NCBI GenBank assembly: GCA_003222675.1
Contig: QHWT01000088.1
Coordinates: 1-32,848 of the forward strand
Source of the DNA: Acidobacteriota bacterium
GTDB taxonomy: Bacteria; Acidobacteriota; Vicinamibacteria; Vicinamibacterales; 2-12-FULL-66-21
Length of the DNA: 32,848 nt
Reading direction: 5' to 3'
Both the position numbers and the translations under genes were made by a program. Positions 7,573-16,060 of the stretch are shown piece after piece. The notes beneath the pieces are model-generated. The model was not told the origin of the DNA. It was given only the letters and a program-made list of their open reading frames with translations, and searched no databases. Position 1 is the first letter of the stretch; each line of letters begins with the position of its first letter.

Positions 7573-7788
7573 TCACCTGGAGCGCAGGTCGTGGCGCACA
7601 GCCAACAGCGCGAGCTCGAGCCGGTTGCGAACGTGACACTTCAGGTAGACCATCGAGAGAACGTTCTTGACCGTCTGGACCGACAGCCCGAGCGCGCTTG
7701 CGATCTCGCGATTGGTCTGTCCGGCGAGGACGCCGCGAACGACGTCGCGTTCGCGTGGTGTCAGATCGAAGCGCGGGGTTTTGGCCAT
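7573..7788 (-). CDS. Stand-alone LuxR/GerE-type helix-turn-helix protein
   Basis: This 71-residue protein is almost entirely a LuxR-type (GerE) DNA-binding domain. It opens with DLTPRERDVVRGVLAGQTNR, the recognition helix is in LGLSVQTVKNVLSMVYLK, and it ends with the helix RNRLELALLAV. There is no receiver, PAS or autoinducer domain, and an in-frame TAG upstream limits extension. GerE of Bacillus has the same size and plan, so a solo regulator is credible; a fragment of a larger regulator is the alternative. No good Shine-Dalgarno precedes the ATG. It is transcribed away from the FHA-AAA+ gene across a 296-base gap holding a 21-bp palindrome. Confidence 0.8.
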   Translation of the reverse strand: MAKTPRFDLTPRERDVVRGVLAGQTNREIASALGLSVQTVKNVLSMVYLKCHVRNRLELALLAVRHDLRSR

Positions 7789-7919
7789 CAGGACATCTGC
7801 TCGCTGTCGCGGCTAGCGCTGAGCAAGCGGCGGTCCTGACGCTCGGCAAGCGGGAATGTGCCGAAAGGCGCGTGATTTCGCCTCGAACGGCGCGAGCGTG
7901 CGCGTGATGTCTATCCCTT

Positions 7920-7940
7920 CCGGATAGGATTCCTATCCGG
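7920..7940. promoter_or_regulatory. 21-bp perfect palindrome between divergent regulators
   Basis: CCGGATAGGA, a single T and TCCTATCCGG form 10-base arms without a mismatch. A partial further half-site, CTATCC, lies just to the left at 7911-7916. The palindrome sits 132 bases from the HTH-gene start and 145 from the FHA-gene start. LuxR-type dimers bind dyads of about 20 bp, so the adjacent solo HTH protein is a natural candidate ligand; this is inference. The remaining sequence from 7789 to 8084 shows no gene and no -24/-12 promoter that I can see. Confidence 0.6.
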
Positions 7941-8084
7941 TGTGGATGCCAGCAGCGGCGTCCGCTGAGCTGTCGTCTTCCGCATTGACCTTGCCGTCGC
8001 GCCTCAAATCGGCAAGAATTTTCGAGGATACGCTGCCTCTCGCGGGTCACCGAGATTCACCTGGCGAGCTGGTCACGGGCTCGC

Positions 8085-9953
8085 ATGACTTCAGGCGAAA
8101 CACACCCGGCAGAAGGACCTCGTCTCATCGCGATCGCCGGACCGCTGTGCGGCGAGGTGACGCGCTTGAATGGTGCCGAGCTCACCATCGGCCGCGATCC
8201 CTCCAACGTGATGTGCCTGGCAGACCTGTTGCTGTCACGCCGTCACTGCGTGATCACGATCACGCCTGTCCCGCGCGTCCGCGACGTCGGGAGCTCGAAC
8301 GGCACGTTCGTCAACGGCATGCAGATCACCGATCACCCGTTGTCCGACGGTGATCGGCTGCAGGTCGGCGAGTCCGTGTTCGTGTTTGTCGCCAAGGCGC
8401 TCAGGCGTGGCGACATGCCCGTCACGCTCACGCGCGAAGAGCCGGGACCATCGACTACGAAGCTTCGTCTCGACGACGCGCGTTATCTGCAGTGCGAGCT
8501 CACCGGTGTGCCGCAGGTCACCGGACGTACGGAACAGGCGCTGCAGGCGCTTCTCAAGATTAGCGCCGCGCTGAATGCCGCGGGTGCGGAAGAAGAAATC
8601 CAGCGGCTGCTCGTCGATCTGCTCGCCGAAGCGATCCCGGCGGAGCAGATAGCGATCCTCGCCGCCGGCGGTGGTGAATCACCGATCGTGGTGCAGGCGC
8701 ACCCGTCGGGGGGCTCGGCGCAGATCGAGATGAGCGGCACCGTGCTACGGCAGGTCGTCGACGAGCGGGTCGGCGTGCTCACACGCGAGGCGCCAGCCAC
8801 GCTGTGCGTGCCGATCGCCCGACGCAACCGCGTGCTGGGCATCATCTATCTCGCATCGCGTCAGCCGGACGCGTTCGACGACGAGCACCTGGAGCTGGTC
8901 GCCGGCATCGCGGGAGTGGCAGCGACGGCACTTGAAAACGCGCGTCGCGTCGCGTGGCTCGAGAGCGAGACCGAGCGGCTGCACTCCGCGCTCGTCGTCG
9001 AACACACCCTCGTAGGACGAAGCCAGAAGATGGCGAAGATCTACGAGCTGGTTGGGAAGGTCGCGCGCGCCGACGTAACGGTGCTCATCACCGGCGAGAC
9101 GGGCACCGGCAAGGAGCTCATCGCGCGCGCGATTCACGTGAACAGTGGCCGTGCGAAGCGTCCGTTCGTCGCGATCAACTGCGCTGCGTTGACCGAAACG
9201 CTGCTCGAGTCGGAGTTGTTCGGTCACGAGCGAGGCGCATTCACGAACGCCGTGGCCCTCAAGAAAGGCAAGCTTGAAGTCGCGAACGGCGGCACGGTGT
9301 TTCTCGACGAGGTAGGCGAGCTCGCGCCGTCGCTGCAAAGCAAGCTGCTGCGCGTCCTCCAGGAGCACGAGTTCGAGCGTGTCGGTGGTACCCGCACGAT
9401 TCCGATCGACGTGCGCATCGTCTCCGCCACCAATTGTGTGCTGCCGGAGGAGGTGGCCGCGCGCAGGTTCCGCGAGGACCTCTACCATCGGCTCAACGTC
9501 GTCGCCATTCACACGCCGCCGTTGCGCGAGCGCCGGGACGACATCCCGCTGCTGGCAAACCATTTCGCATTGCGGTTCGCGCCGAAGGCGAATCGACACC
9601 TGCTCGGTATCTCAGACCGAGCGATGCGATACCTGGTGCAGTACGACTGGCCGGGGAACGTGCGCGAGCTTCAGAACGCTATCGAGCGCGCCGTCGTGCT
9701 CGGCTCGTCCGACGAGATCGTGCCCGAGGACCTGCCGGAATCGCTGCTCGAAACGCCGCCGGCGCCAGCGGGCGGCGCGTCGACCCTGCACGACGCCGTG
9801 CGCGAGACGAAGGTCTGCGCGATTCGCGACGCCTTCCGGCAGGCTCGCCGCAGCTATACGGACGCCGCGCGCCTGCTCGGCGTCCATCCGAATTACCTTC
9901 ATCGATTGATCAAGAACCTCGGGCTGAAGGCATCGCTCGAAAACGAGTCGTGA
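8085..9953 (+). CDS. FHA-GAF-AAA+ sigma54-type transcriptional activator
   Basis: The 622-residue protein has four parts. The N-terminal FHA domain (~12-103) shows GRDPSN (36-41), SRRH (51-54) and SSNGTFVNG (70-78), the phosphothreonine-binding loops. A GAF domain follows (~155-290). The AAA+ domain (~310-540) has Walker A GETGTGKE (337-344), Walker B with DE at 408-409, and WPGNVRELQ (522-530). A Fis-type HTH closes it (~575-612). The sigma54-contact loop reads GAFTNA (384-389) instead of GAFTGA, so sigma54 contact may be altered. It probably senses a phosphothreonine protein plus a GAF ligand and activates transcription. Its TGA overlaps the kinase ATG, which makes that kinase the obvious phosphorylation partner (inference). 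Confidence 0.93.
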   Translation: MTSGETHPAEGPRLIAIAGPLCGEVTRLNGAELTIGRDPSNVMCLADLLLSRRHCVITITPVPRVRDVGSSNGTFVNGMQITDHPLSDGDRLQVGESVFVFVAKALRRGDMPVTLTREEPGPSTTKLRLDDARYLQCELTGVPQVTGRTEQALQALLKISAALNAAGAEEEIQRLLVDLLAEAIPAEQIAILAAGGGESPIVVQAHPSGGSAQIEMSGTVLRQVVDERVGVLTREAPATLCVPIARRNRVLGIIYLASRQPDAFDDEHLELVAGIAGVAATALENARRVAWLESETERLHSALVVEHTLVGRSQKMAKIYELVGKVARADVTVLITGETGTGKELIARAIHVNSGRAKRPFVAINCAALTETLLESELFGHERGAFTNAVALKKGKLEVANGGTVFLDEVGELAPSLQSKLLRVLQEHEFERVGGTRTIPIDVRIVSATNCVLPEEVAARRFREDLYHRLNVVAIHTPPLRERRDDIPLLANHFALRFAPKANRHLLGISDRAMRYLVQYDWPGNVRELQNAIERAVVLGSSDEIVPEDLPESLLETPPAPAGGASTLHDAVRETKVCAIRDAFRQARRSYTDAARLLGVHPNYLHRLIKNLGLKASLENES

Positions 9954-12631
9954 TGGCACTGGCGCCGGGTGCGCGGCTCGGCCCCTATACGGTTCGTGCC
10001 CTTGTTGGAAGCGGCGGCATGGGCGAGGTCTACTGTGCGCACGACCCGCGGCTCGGACGCGATGTCGCGCTGAAGGTGATTGGATCGGCCCTGGGCACGG
10101 ATACGGAGATGCGGCGGCGCTTCGATGAAGAAGCGCGGCTTGCGGCGAGCCTCGATCATCCGCGCATCTGCGCCGTCTACGACATCGGCCACGACGCCGA
10201 CGTGGATTACCTCGTGATGGAGTTCCTCGAGGGAGAGACGCTGGCCACGCGGCTGGTCCGCGGGCCCATCCCGATGCCCGATCTGGTCGGCTACGCGATC
10301 GAGATCGCGTCAGCGCTCGCATATGCCCACGCGCGGCATGTGGTGCACCGCGACATCAAGCCCGGAAACATCTTTCTCACCGCGAGGGGTGTCAAGGTCG
10401 TGGACTTCGGCCTCGCCAAGCTTCGTCAGCTCGAACAGAGGCCCTCTCAGGACGTCGCCCGTCTGAACACGCGGAAGCTGCCTGCTATCGAGCGAGGCAT
10501 TGTTCATGGCACTCCGGAATACATGCCTCCGGAACGGCTCGAGGGGCAGGAGGAGGACCATCGTGGCGACATCTTCGCGTTCGGCGTCGTTCTCTACGAG
10601 ATGGCGACGGCACGACGCGCGTTCGAGGGGTCCACACCGGCCGCGCTGATCAGCGCGATCCTTTCGGCGGAGCCGGCGCCGATGGTCGGCCACGGCATCG
10701 CCACTTCGGACGTCGAATGGCTGGTGTGCCGGTGCCTGAAGAAGAATCCCGACGCACGATGGCAATCAATGAGCGACGTCGAAGGCGTTCTGAAATGGAT
10801 TGCATCTTCCGCGCGACCGCGAGGTAAAGCAGGCGCGCCGCGCCGACATTTGCACGCCGTACGGTATTTCACCGCGGCGGCTGGTACCGCGGCACTTGTG
10901 CTCGCGCTGGTGTCGTTCCTGCCTCCACGCGCACGCGGGGGATCGGGTGAACAGGCGCGTGTCGTTGCCGTGACCGTACCGCCACCCGGAGACGGCCGCT
11001 TCACGCTGACCGACGCCTCGTCGAGGAGCGCCCAGCTCGCGGTTTCGCCGGACGGGCGCATGCTGGCGTTCGTCGCGAGCGGCGCCGATCGCGTGTCGCA
11101 GATCTGGATTCGGCAGATGGACTCGGCCGTTCCTCGTCCCCTGAGCGGTACGGCGAACGCGACCTATCCGTTCTGGGCGCCGAACAGCCGCTCGCTCGGC
11201 TTCTTCGCGGACCGGCAGCTCCGGCGCATCGATCTCGACGGAGGGCCGGCGCGCGTTCTGGCGGACGCGCCGAATGGCCGCGGCGGAACCTGGAATGGCG
11301 ACAATGTCATCCTGTTCGCGCCGCTCTCGGCTGGTACCATCTCCCGAGTCAACGCGGATGGCACTGGGGTCGCTGAGCAGACGTCGCTTGCATCGGGCGA
11401 CGTCTCACATCGCTGGCCGCAGTTCCTGGCGGACGGGCGTCATTTCCTGTATTTCGTGAGGAATCCGCAGCAGGGCACCGATGGCGTCTACCTCGCGCAC
11501 CTCGACACTCGCGGCGCGACGCTGCTGGTCACATCGAGTTTCACGGGCATCTACGCGGCGCCCGATCGCGTGTTGTACGTAGCGGACGGCACGTTGATGG
11601 CCCGAACGCTCGATCTCGCGCACGGCCGTCTCACTGGCGAGCCCGTGCCCGTCGTTACGGACGTCGGTGGCTCGAGCAATTTCTACGGCGCGTTTTCGGC
11701 GTCGGCCAACGGCGTGCTGGCGTACGCGCGGAACGCGTCCGCTGCGGAGCTCGCATGGGTCGATCGTGAAGGCCGAACGCTGGGGATCGCGGCGGGCCGC
11801 GCCGGATACGTCGACTTCCAGCTCTCGCGGAACGGCCGCTTCCTCGCGATGGGACAGGTGGAACCGCACACCGACCACCCTGATATTCACGTGCTCGATC
11901 TGGAACGCGGCAACATCAGCCGCATCACGTCGACCCGCGAAACGGACGCCTCGCCGGTATGGTCGCCCGACGCGACGCGCCTCGTGTTTCGCTCCAATCG
12001 CGCGCGCGTGCACGATCTCTATGTTGTTGCTCCGAATTTGTCCGGCACCGACCAGCTGTTGCTGAGGACGGACGCGGCAAAGTATCCGACCGACTGGACC
12101 GCCGACGGACGGCTCGTCGTCTACCACACTGATACGCAGCCGATGAACTGGGACATCTGGGCCGCCCCAGTCGACCGGCATGGCGAGCCGATTCCGCTGG
12201 TGCACACGCGCGACGACGAAGTGCAGGGGCGCGTGTCACGCGACGGAAGATGGCTCGCATATACGTGGTTCACGTCAGCCGACAAGCCGGAGGTCTACGC
12301 GACGGCGCTCGGCGGCGACGGGGCGCGCGTGGAAATCTCCGTCAACGGCGGGTCGGACCCGCATTGGAGCGCCGACGGTCGGGAGCTGTTCTACATCGCG
12401 CCAGACGGCATGCTTGTGTCCGTCGCGGTGCACGCGACGGGAGAGCTGAATCCGGGGAAGCCCACGCCGCTATTCCGGATCCCGGGCATGCGCGTGGCAC
12501 CGCCGTACGCGAGCCGCTACGACGTCGATCCCACAGGGCAGCGGTTTCTCGTCCTCATGCCGCTGGACGATCCGCAGACGCTGCCGCTGAACGTGCTGGT
12601 GAACTGGAGCCCGCAGTCGACGTCACGTTGA
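9953..12631 (+). CDS. Ser/Thr protein kinase with C-terminal TolB-like (PD40) propeller
   Basis: The protein is 892 residues. The ATG at 9953 overlaps the activator's TGA (TGATG); the frame is open upstream to 9434, but that part is a shadow. The kinase domain (~11-283) has the Gly loop GSGGMGEVY (19-27), catalytic Lys41 in [13 protein letters not shown] (132-139), DFG (151-153) and [12 protein letters not shown] (185-196), so it looks active. One TM helix lies at ~305-325 ([16 protein letters not shown]). The outer part is a six-bladed TolB/PD40-type propeller with repeats such as [27 protein letters not shown] and [14 protein letters not shown]. This is a Pkn-type receptor kinase: propeller outside, kinase inside. 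The likely substrate is the cotranslated FHA activator; the external signal is unknown. Confidence 0.94.
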   Translation: MALAPGARLGPYTVRALVGSGGMGEVYCAHDPRLGRDVALKVIGSALGTDTEMRRRFDEEARLAASLDHPRICAVYDIGHDADVDYLVMEFLEGETLATRLVRGPIPMPDLVGYAIEIASALAYAHARHVVHRDIKPGNIFLTARGVKVVDFGLAKLRQLEQRPSQDVARLNTRKLPAIERGIVHGTPEYMPPERLEGQEEDHRGDIFAFGVVLYEMATARRAFEGSTPAALISAILSAEPAPMVGHGIATSDVEWLVCRCLKKNPDARWQSMSDVEGVLKWIASSARPRGKAGAPRRHLHAVRYFTAAAGTAALVLALVSFLPPRARGGSGEQARVVAVTVPPPGDGRFTLTDASSRSAQLAVSPDGRMLAFVASGADRVSQIWIRQMDSAVPRPLSGTANATYPFWAPNSRSLGFFADRQLRRIDLDGGPARVLADAPNGRGGTWNGDNVILFAPLSAGTISRVNADGTGVAEQTSLASGDVSHRWPQFLADGRHFLYFVRNPQQGTDGVYLAHLDTRGATLLVTSSFTGIYAAPDRVLYVADGTLMARTLDLAHGRLTGEPVPVVTDVGGSSNFYGAFSASANGVLAYARNASAAELAWVDREGRTLGIAAGRAGYVDFQLSRNGRFLAMGQVEPHTDHPDIHVLDLERGNISRITSTRETDASPVWSPDATRLVFRSNRARVHDLYVVAPNLSGTDQLLLRTDAAKYPTDWTADGRLVVYHTDTQPMNWDIWAAPVDRHGEPIPLVHTRDDEVQGRVSRDGRWLAYTWFTSADKPEVYATALGGDGARVEISVNGGSDPHWSADGRELFYIAPDGMLVSVAVHATGELNPGKPTPLFRIPGMRVAPPYASRYDVDPTGQRFLVLMPLDDPQTLPLNVLVNWSPQSTSR

Positions 12632-12632
12632 C

Positions 12633-12990
12633 CCGCCATCCTTCCTCTCTGCCGACGCATCCACGGGCGTCGATGCTTGCGTCGATGCTTGCGCGGACGT
12701 CGCGAATCCCTCGAGTCTCTCGTCGAAATCCCAGTGGCGTGAAACGTGCTGTGTATGTGACCTCGCGTTTGATGTCAGGATTACTTCCGCGCTGCTGGAC
12801 TCCGCCACAGGGCTCGTTACCGTGCAAGGGACCATCTCGTGTTCCAGCCCGCAGAGGGGGTATGTTGTCGGACAGGTTATCCAGAAGTGCGGCAGTGGCG
12901 AGGTGGGTGCGTTTTTTGGCGTCGAAGTCCAAATCGAAGGAGTTGCTGGCTGGGTGTCAGGCCCGATTTCCGCAACTGCTGACTGCGGCA
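12633..12990 (+). other. Open secreted-protein-like segment without a convincing start
   Basis: In this 369-base gap one plus frame is open throughout and protein-like from about 12735. It reads CCVCDLAFDVRITSALLDSA, then LVTVQGTISCSSPQRGYVVG, then GAFFGVEVQIEGVAGW. Alternating hydrophobic beta-strand patterns and paired Cys resemble small extracellular beta-sandwich proteins. The only in-frame start codon is a GTG at 12822, mid-strand; the frame then runs on into the antisense of the S1 gene. It is best read as a gene remnant, or as a chance frame. A 12-base tandem duplication (GTCGATGCTTGC, 12669-12692) lies within. No terminator for the kinase is visible. Confidence 0.3.
12946..12974 (+). 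repeat. Copy B of a possible dispersed intergenic motif
   Basis: CTGGCTGG and CGATTTCCGCAAC frame a longer centre here. The last 13 bases match copy A (4224-4248) exactly. In this copy the motif falls inside the open segment described at 12633-12990. Confidence 0.25.
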
Positions 12991-13000
12991 TGAAACGTCC

Positions 13001-14434
13001 TCAACGCCGCTTGAGGGCGTTACGCAGGTTGTCGGCCAGCGATCCCAGCGACGCCGTAGGCTTAGCATCCGGCCTCGCAGCGTACTCGCGAAGTTCCGCC
13101 CGCTCCCGCTGCTCCGCCACCGCCTTCTTGCTGAGGCGAATCCGGCGGCCCGCCGGATCGACCTCGAGCACCACGACCTCCACCTCGCTGCCGATCGGGA
13201 ATGCCTTCAACATGTCCGTATCGCGGTCCAGGCCCGTTTCGGCGAACGGCATCAAACCCGTGCGCCCCGGCGACAGGAACACGAGCACGCCGAACTTCTC
13301 GTGACGCTCCACCTTACCGGTCACGATCGCGCCGGGTACGATCGCGCCCCGCGGTGACATCGCTCCCGCGGCCCGCGAAGACCCTTCGTCGACGAGCGCG
13401 ATGCCGATGCGTTTCTGCGCAGTGTCGATGCTCAGGATCTCGAACGCCCCGGTCAAGCCCACCGCCACGGACTTCGCCCACCCTCCGGTGCGGCCGGTCG
13501 GGGCAAACGTGGACGCGTGCGCCAACCCTTCGATGCCCGGATCCAGCTCCACGAAAGCGCCGAAGTCCGCCACGCGCGTGACGCGGCCCGGGCGCACCTC
13601 GCCCACCTCGTAGGTGGTGGCCACCGTGGTCCACGGATCATCCAGGAGCTGCTTCAGCCCGAGCGAGATCTTCTGCGCGGCCTCGTCCACACGCAGCACC
13701 TTCACGGTGATCTCGTCACCGGGTGCGACGATCTCATTGGGATTGGTGACGGGCGACCAGCTCATTTCGGACACATGGAGCAGGCCCTGGATGCCGCCGC
13801 CAAGGTCCACGAAGGCGCCGAACGCCGGCACCGATGCGACCCGTCCGGTGAGCACCGCGCCGGGCACGATCGACTTGCGCACGTCCGCGGCGCTGGCGCG
13901 CTGCTGCTCCTCGAGGTGCTTGCGCCGGGAGACCACGACGTTCTTCCCGCCGTCCGTGTACTCGATGATGCGGAACGCGTAGACCTGTCCCACATGCACC
14001 GCCGGGTCCGCGGTGCGGACCATGTCGATCTGCGAGAGCGGACAGAACGCGCGCTCGCGGGCGATGCGCACCTCGTAACCACCCTTCACGACGTTCTGCA
14101 CCTTGCCTTCCACGGCGATCCCGGCCTGGAAAGCGTCCTCGAGCTCCCGCTGCGTGGCGGCGTTGCGCACGCCCCTGCGCGAGAGCACGATGCCGCCGCT
14201 GGTGGAGACGACCATCGCCTGGATGCGATCGCCGACCGACACCTCGACGTCGCCGCCGGCGTCCCTCAATTCGGCGAGGTCGATCTCGGCCTCAGCTTTG
14301 CCGCCCACGTTGACGAAGGCCACCTCCGGGCCGAACCCGACGATGGTGCCCTCGATGGTCTGGCCCCGATCGAACCGGCGCGCCTTGACGGACGCCTCGA
14401 ACATCGCGGCGAAATCCTCTTCTTGGTCGCTCAC
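13001..14434 (-). CDS. RNA-binding protein with five S1 domains (ribosomal protein S1-like)
   Basis: The protein is 477 residues from a GTG at 14434, with AGGAG seven bases upstream. Five S1 OB-folds can be read: ~22-87 (IEGTIVGFGPEVAFVNVGG), ~105-172 (VEGKVQNVVKGGYEVRI), ~193-262 (LTGRVASVPAFGAFVDLGG), ~279-348 (RPGRVTRVADFGAFVELDPG) and ~370-437 (VTGKVERHEKFGVLVFLSPG). The C-terminal tail is basic (SLADNLRNALKRR). Repeats 3-5 are the most canonical; 1-2 match the ribosome-docking repeats of S1. E. coli S1 has six domains and about 557 residues, so this may be a shorter S1 or a second S1-like translation factor. It starts 22 bases after the M20 peptidase stop, suggesting one transcript. Confidence 0.92.
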   Translation of the reverse strand: MSDQEEDFAAMFEASVKARRFDRGQTIEGTIVGFGPEVAFVNVGGKAEAEIDLAELRDAGGDVEVSVGDRIQAMVVSTSGGIVLSRRGVRNAATQRELEDAFQAGIAVEGKVQNVVKGGYEVRIARERAFCPLSQIDMVRTADPAVHVGQVYAFRIIEYTDGGKNVVVSRRKHLEEQQRASAADVRKSIVPGAVLTGRVASVPAFGAFVDLGGGIQGLLHVSEMSWSPVTNPNEIVAPGDEITVKVLRVDEAAQKISLGLKQLLDDPWTTVATTYEVGEVRPGRVTRVADFGAFVELDPGIEGLAHASTFAPTGRTGGWAKSVAVGLTGAFEILSIDTAQKRIGIALVDEGSSRAAGAMSPRGAIVPGAIVTGKVERHEKFGVLVFLSPGRTGLMPFAETGLDRDTDMLKAFPIGSEVEVVVLEVDPAGRRIRLSKKAVAEQRERAELREYAARPDAKPTASLGSLADNLRNALKRR

Positions 14435-14456
14435 TGTCTACTCCTGAAACTGTGCT

Positions 14457-15872
14457 TCATCCCGAGTGGCCGGATGTCAGACGCTTCACCAGCTCGTACA
14501 GGAACGTCTGCCCTTCATAGAACGACTGCACCTTCAGGCGCTCGTCGCGCCCGTGAAATCGGATGTCGTCGCGATCGTAGAAGAAGCCCTGCACGCCGTA
14601 GGTCGGGATGCCGGCAGCACGAAGGTACAAACCATCGGTTGCGCCCATGACCATCATGGGCACGGTCGGCACGCCGGGCCAGAGCGTATTCGTGAGCGTG
14701 CTGACCGCGCTCATCAGATCCTGGCGCACGGGAGACGGCGGTCCGGTTGACACGTCGCCAGTAATCGTCACGCTCACCTGCTCGTCGGCGATCACCTGCT
14801 TCAGCGTGGCCGTGACGTACTCCGGCTTCTCCTCGGGCAGCACGCGGCAGTTCACGTTCGCCGCCGCGAGTTGTGGCAGCGCGTTTTTCGCGTGTCCGCC
14901 TTCGAGCTGCGTGGCCACGCACGTCGTGCGGAGGGTGGCGTTCCACGCGGGTGTGACGCGCGCGACGCGTTCCATCGCGTCCCGCGCGCCGTCGGCGGCT
15001 CGGGCCATGTCTTGCCGGATGGACGGGTCTTCGATCTTCGCCAGCGCCCGGAAGTACGCCTGCGTCACCTCGTTGGTCCTGAGCGGAAACGCGAATTTCG
15101 ACAGCCGGTCGAGCGCGCCAGCCAGGTGATAGATCGCGTTGTCCGGGACCGGCAGCGAGCTGTGGCCGCCCTTGTTCGTCACCTCCAGCCGGTAGTTGAT
15201 GACGTATTTCTCGCTCAGCTGCACGTCATTCGAGATCCGTCTGCCGGCGACCGACTCGCCCCATCCCCCCTCGTTCAGGCAGAACTCCGCGTCGATCAGG
15301 TCGCGCTTGTTCTTCAGCAGCCAGGCGACGCCGTTGTACGGGCCGCCGCCCTCTTCGTCGGCCGTGAGCGCGACGATGATGTCGCGGTCCGGCTTGAAGC
15401 CTTCACGCTTGTAGCGAATCAGGTTCGCGATCCATACCGCGGCCTGGGCTTTGTCGTCGCCGGTGCCGCGACCGTAGAAATATCCGTCGCGCTCGGTGAG
15501 CGTGAACGGATCCATGCTCCAGTCTTCGCGCCTGGCTTCCACTACGTCGCTGTGCGCGAGCAGCAACAGCGGACGCCGCTGGCCGGTGCCCCGGTAGCGA
15601 GCGACGAGGTTGCCCTTCGTGGGAATCGCGCCGCCGACGAAGACGTCGGTATCTGGGAAGCCAGCCGCCTTGAGCCGGCGCGCCGCGGCTTCCGCCACGG
15701 GAGTGGTCGCCCCCGTCGTGTAGCCGGACTTGATCTCGACCATCTCCTTGTAGATCTCGCGCGCGAGTTGCCGCTCCGCTTCCGGGGGCATCGCGGGGTC
15801 GCCCTGGCCGACGAGCACGGTACCGAACAGCAACAGCCGCCCGACTGCGACGCAGAATCCCGATCTCGGCAT
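14457..15872 (-). CDS. Exported M20-family metallopeptidase
   Basis: The 471-residue protein has AAGGAG six bases before its ATG. A weak signal sequence (FCVAVGRLLLFGTVLVGQG) is followed by the M20 catalytic domain. The dinuclear zinc site shows LLLLAHSDVV (His107), GTGDDK (Asp139/140, bridging), the catalytic pair ADEEGG (Glu173/174) and EGGWGE (Glu201); the last ligand is the His in DIRFHGRDERL near the end. A lid/dimerisation domain lies at ~225-350 and includes NKGGHSSLP. It is therefore a probable periplasmic aminopeptidase or carboxypeptidase of the M20/M25/M40 group; specificity is not evident. Remnant codons of another gene sit directly upstream. Confidence 0.92.
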   Translation of the reverse strand: MPRSGFCVAVGRLLLFGTVLVGQGDPAMPPEAERQLAREIYKEMVEIKSGYTTGATTPVAEAAARRLKAAGFPDTDVFVGGAIPTKGNLVARYRGTGQRRPLLLLAHSDVVEARREDWSMDPFTLTERDGYFYGRGTGDDKAQAAVWIANLIRYKREGFKPDRDIIVALTADEEGGGPYNGVAWLLKNKRDLIDAEFCLNEGGWGESVAGRRISNDVQLSEKYVINYRLEVTNKGGHSSLPVPDNAIYHLAGALDRLSKFAFPLRTNEVTQAYFRALAKIEDPSIRQDMARAADGARDAMERVARVTPAWNATLRTTCVATQLEGGHAKNALPQLAAANVNCRVLPEEKPEYVTATLKQVIADEQVSVTITGDVSTGPPSPVRQDLMSAVSTLTNTLWPGVPTVPMMVMGATDGLYLRAAGIPTYGVQGFFYDRDDIRFHGRDERLKVQSFYEGQTFLYELVKRLTSGHSG

Positions 15873-15905
15873 CAGAGCTCCTTCGATTTGTCAGACAGAC
15901 GACGT

Positions 15906-16010
15906 TTACTTCTTCACCAGCCGGGCCAGCTCGGGGAACCAGTACTTTACAGTAACGCTCGCGGACGGACGCGCGGGATCGGGGATGGAATGTCGTTCTA
16001 TCGCCACTAT
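15906..16010 (-). pseudogene. C-terminal tail of a lost gene upstream of the M20 peptidase
   Basis: A minus-strand frame ending in TAA at 15906-15908 reads IPDPARPSASVTVK and then YWFPELARLVKK before the stop. It has G/C-ending codons and a helical, natural-looking C-terminus. It is open for only about 35 codons below an in-frame TGA and has no start. The end is just 33 bases from the M20 start, the spacing expected for a former upstream operon partner. The family cannot be named from so little. Confidence 0.35.
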
Positions 16011-16060
16011 TCATCGACGTTCGCGTGATAGGATGCTCCGCCTTCACCGAGGACTTCATC

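Noticed and set aside
9434-9952. Upstream extension of the kinase frame
   Set aside because: It lies inside the AAA+ activator in another frame; the TGATG overlap and domain start fix the ATG at 9953.
12669-12692. 12-base tandem duplication GTCGATGCTTGC
   Set aside because: Only two copies, too short and isolated to call a satellite or regulatory repeat.
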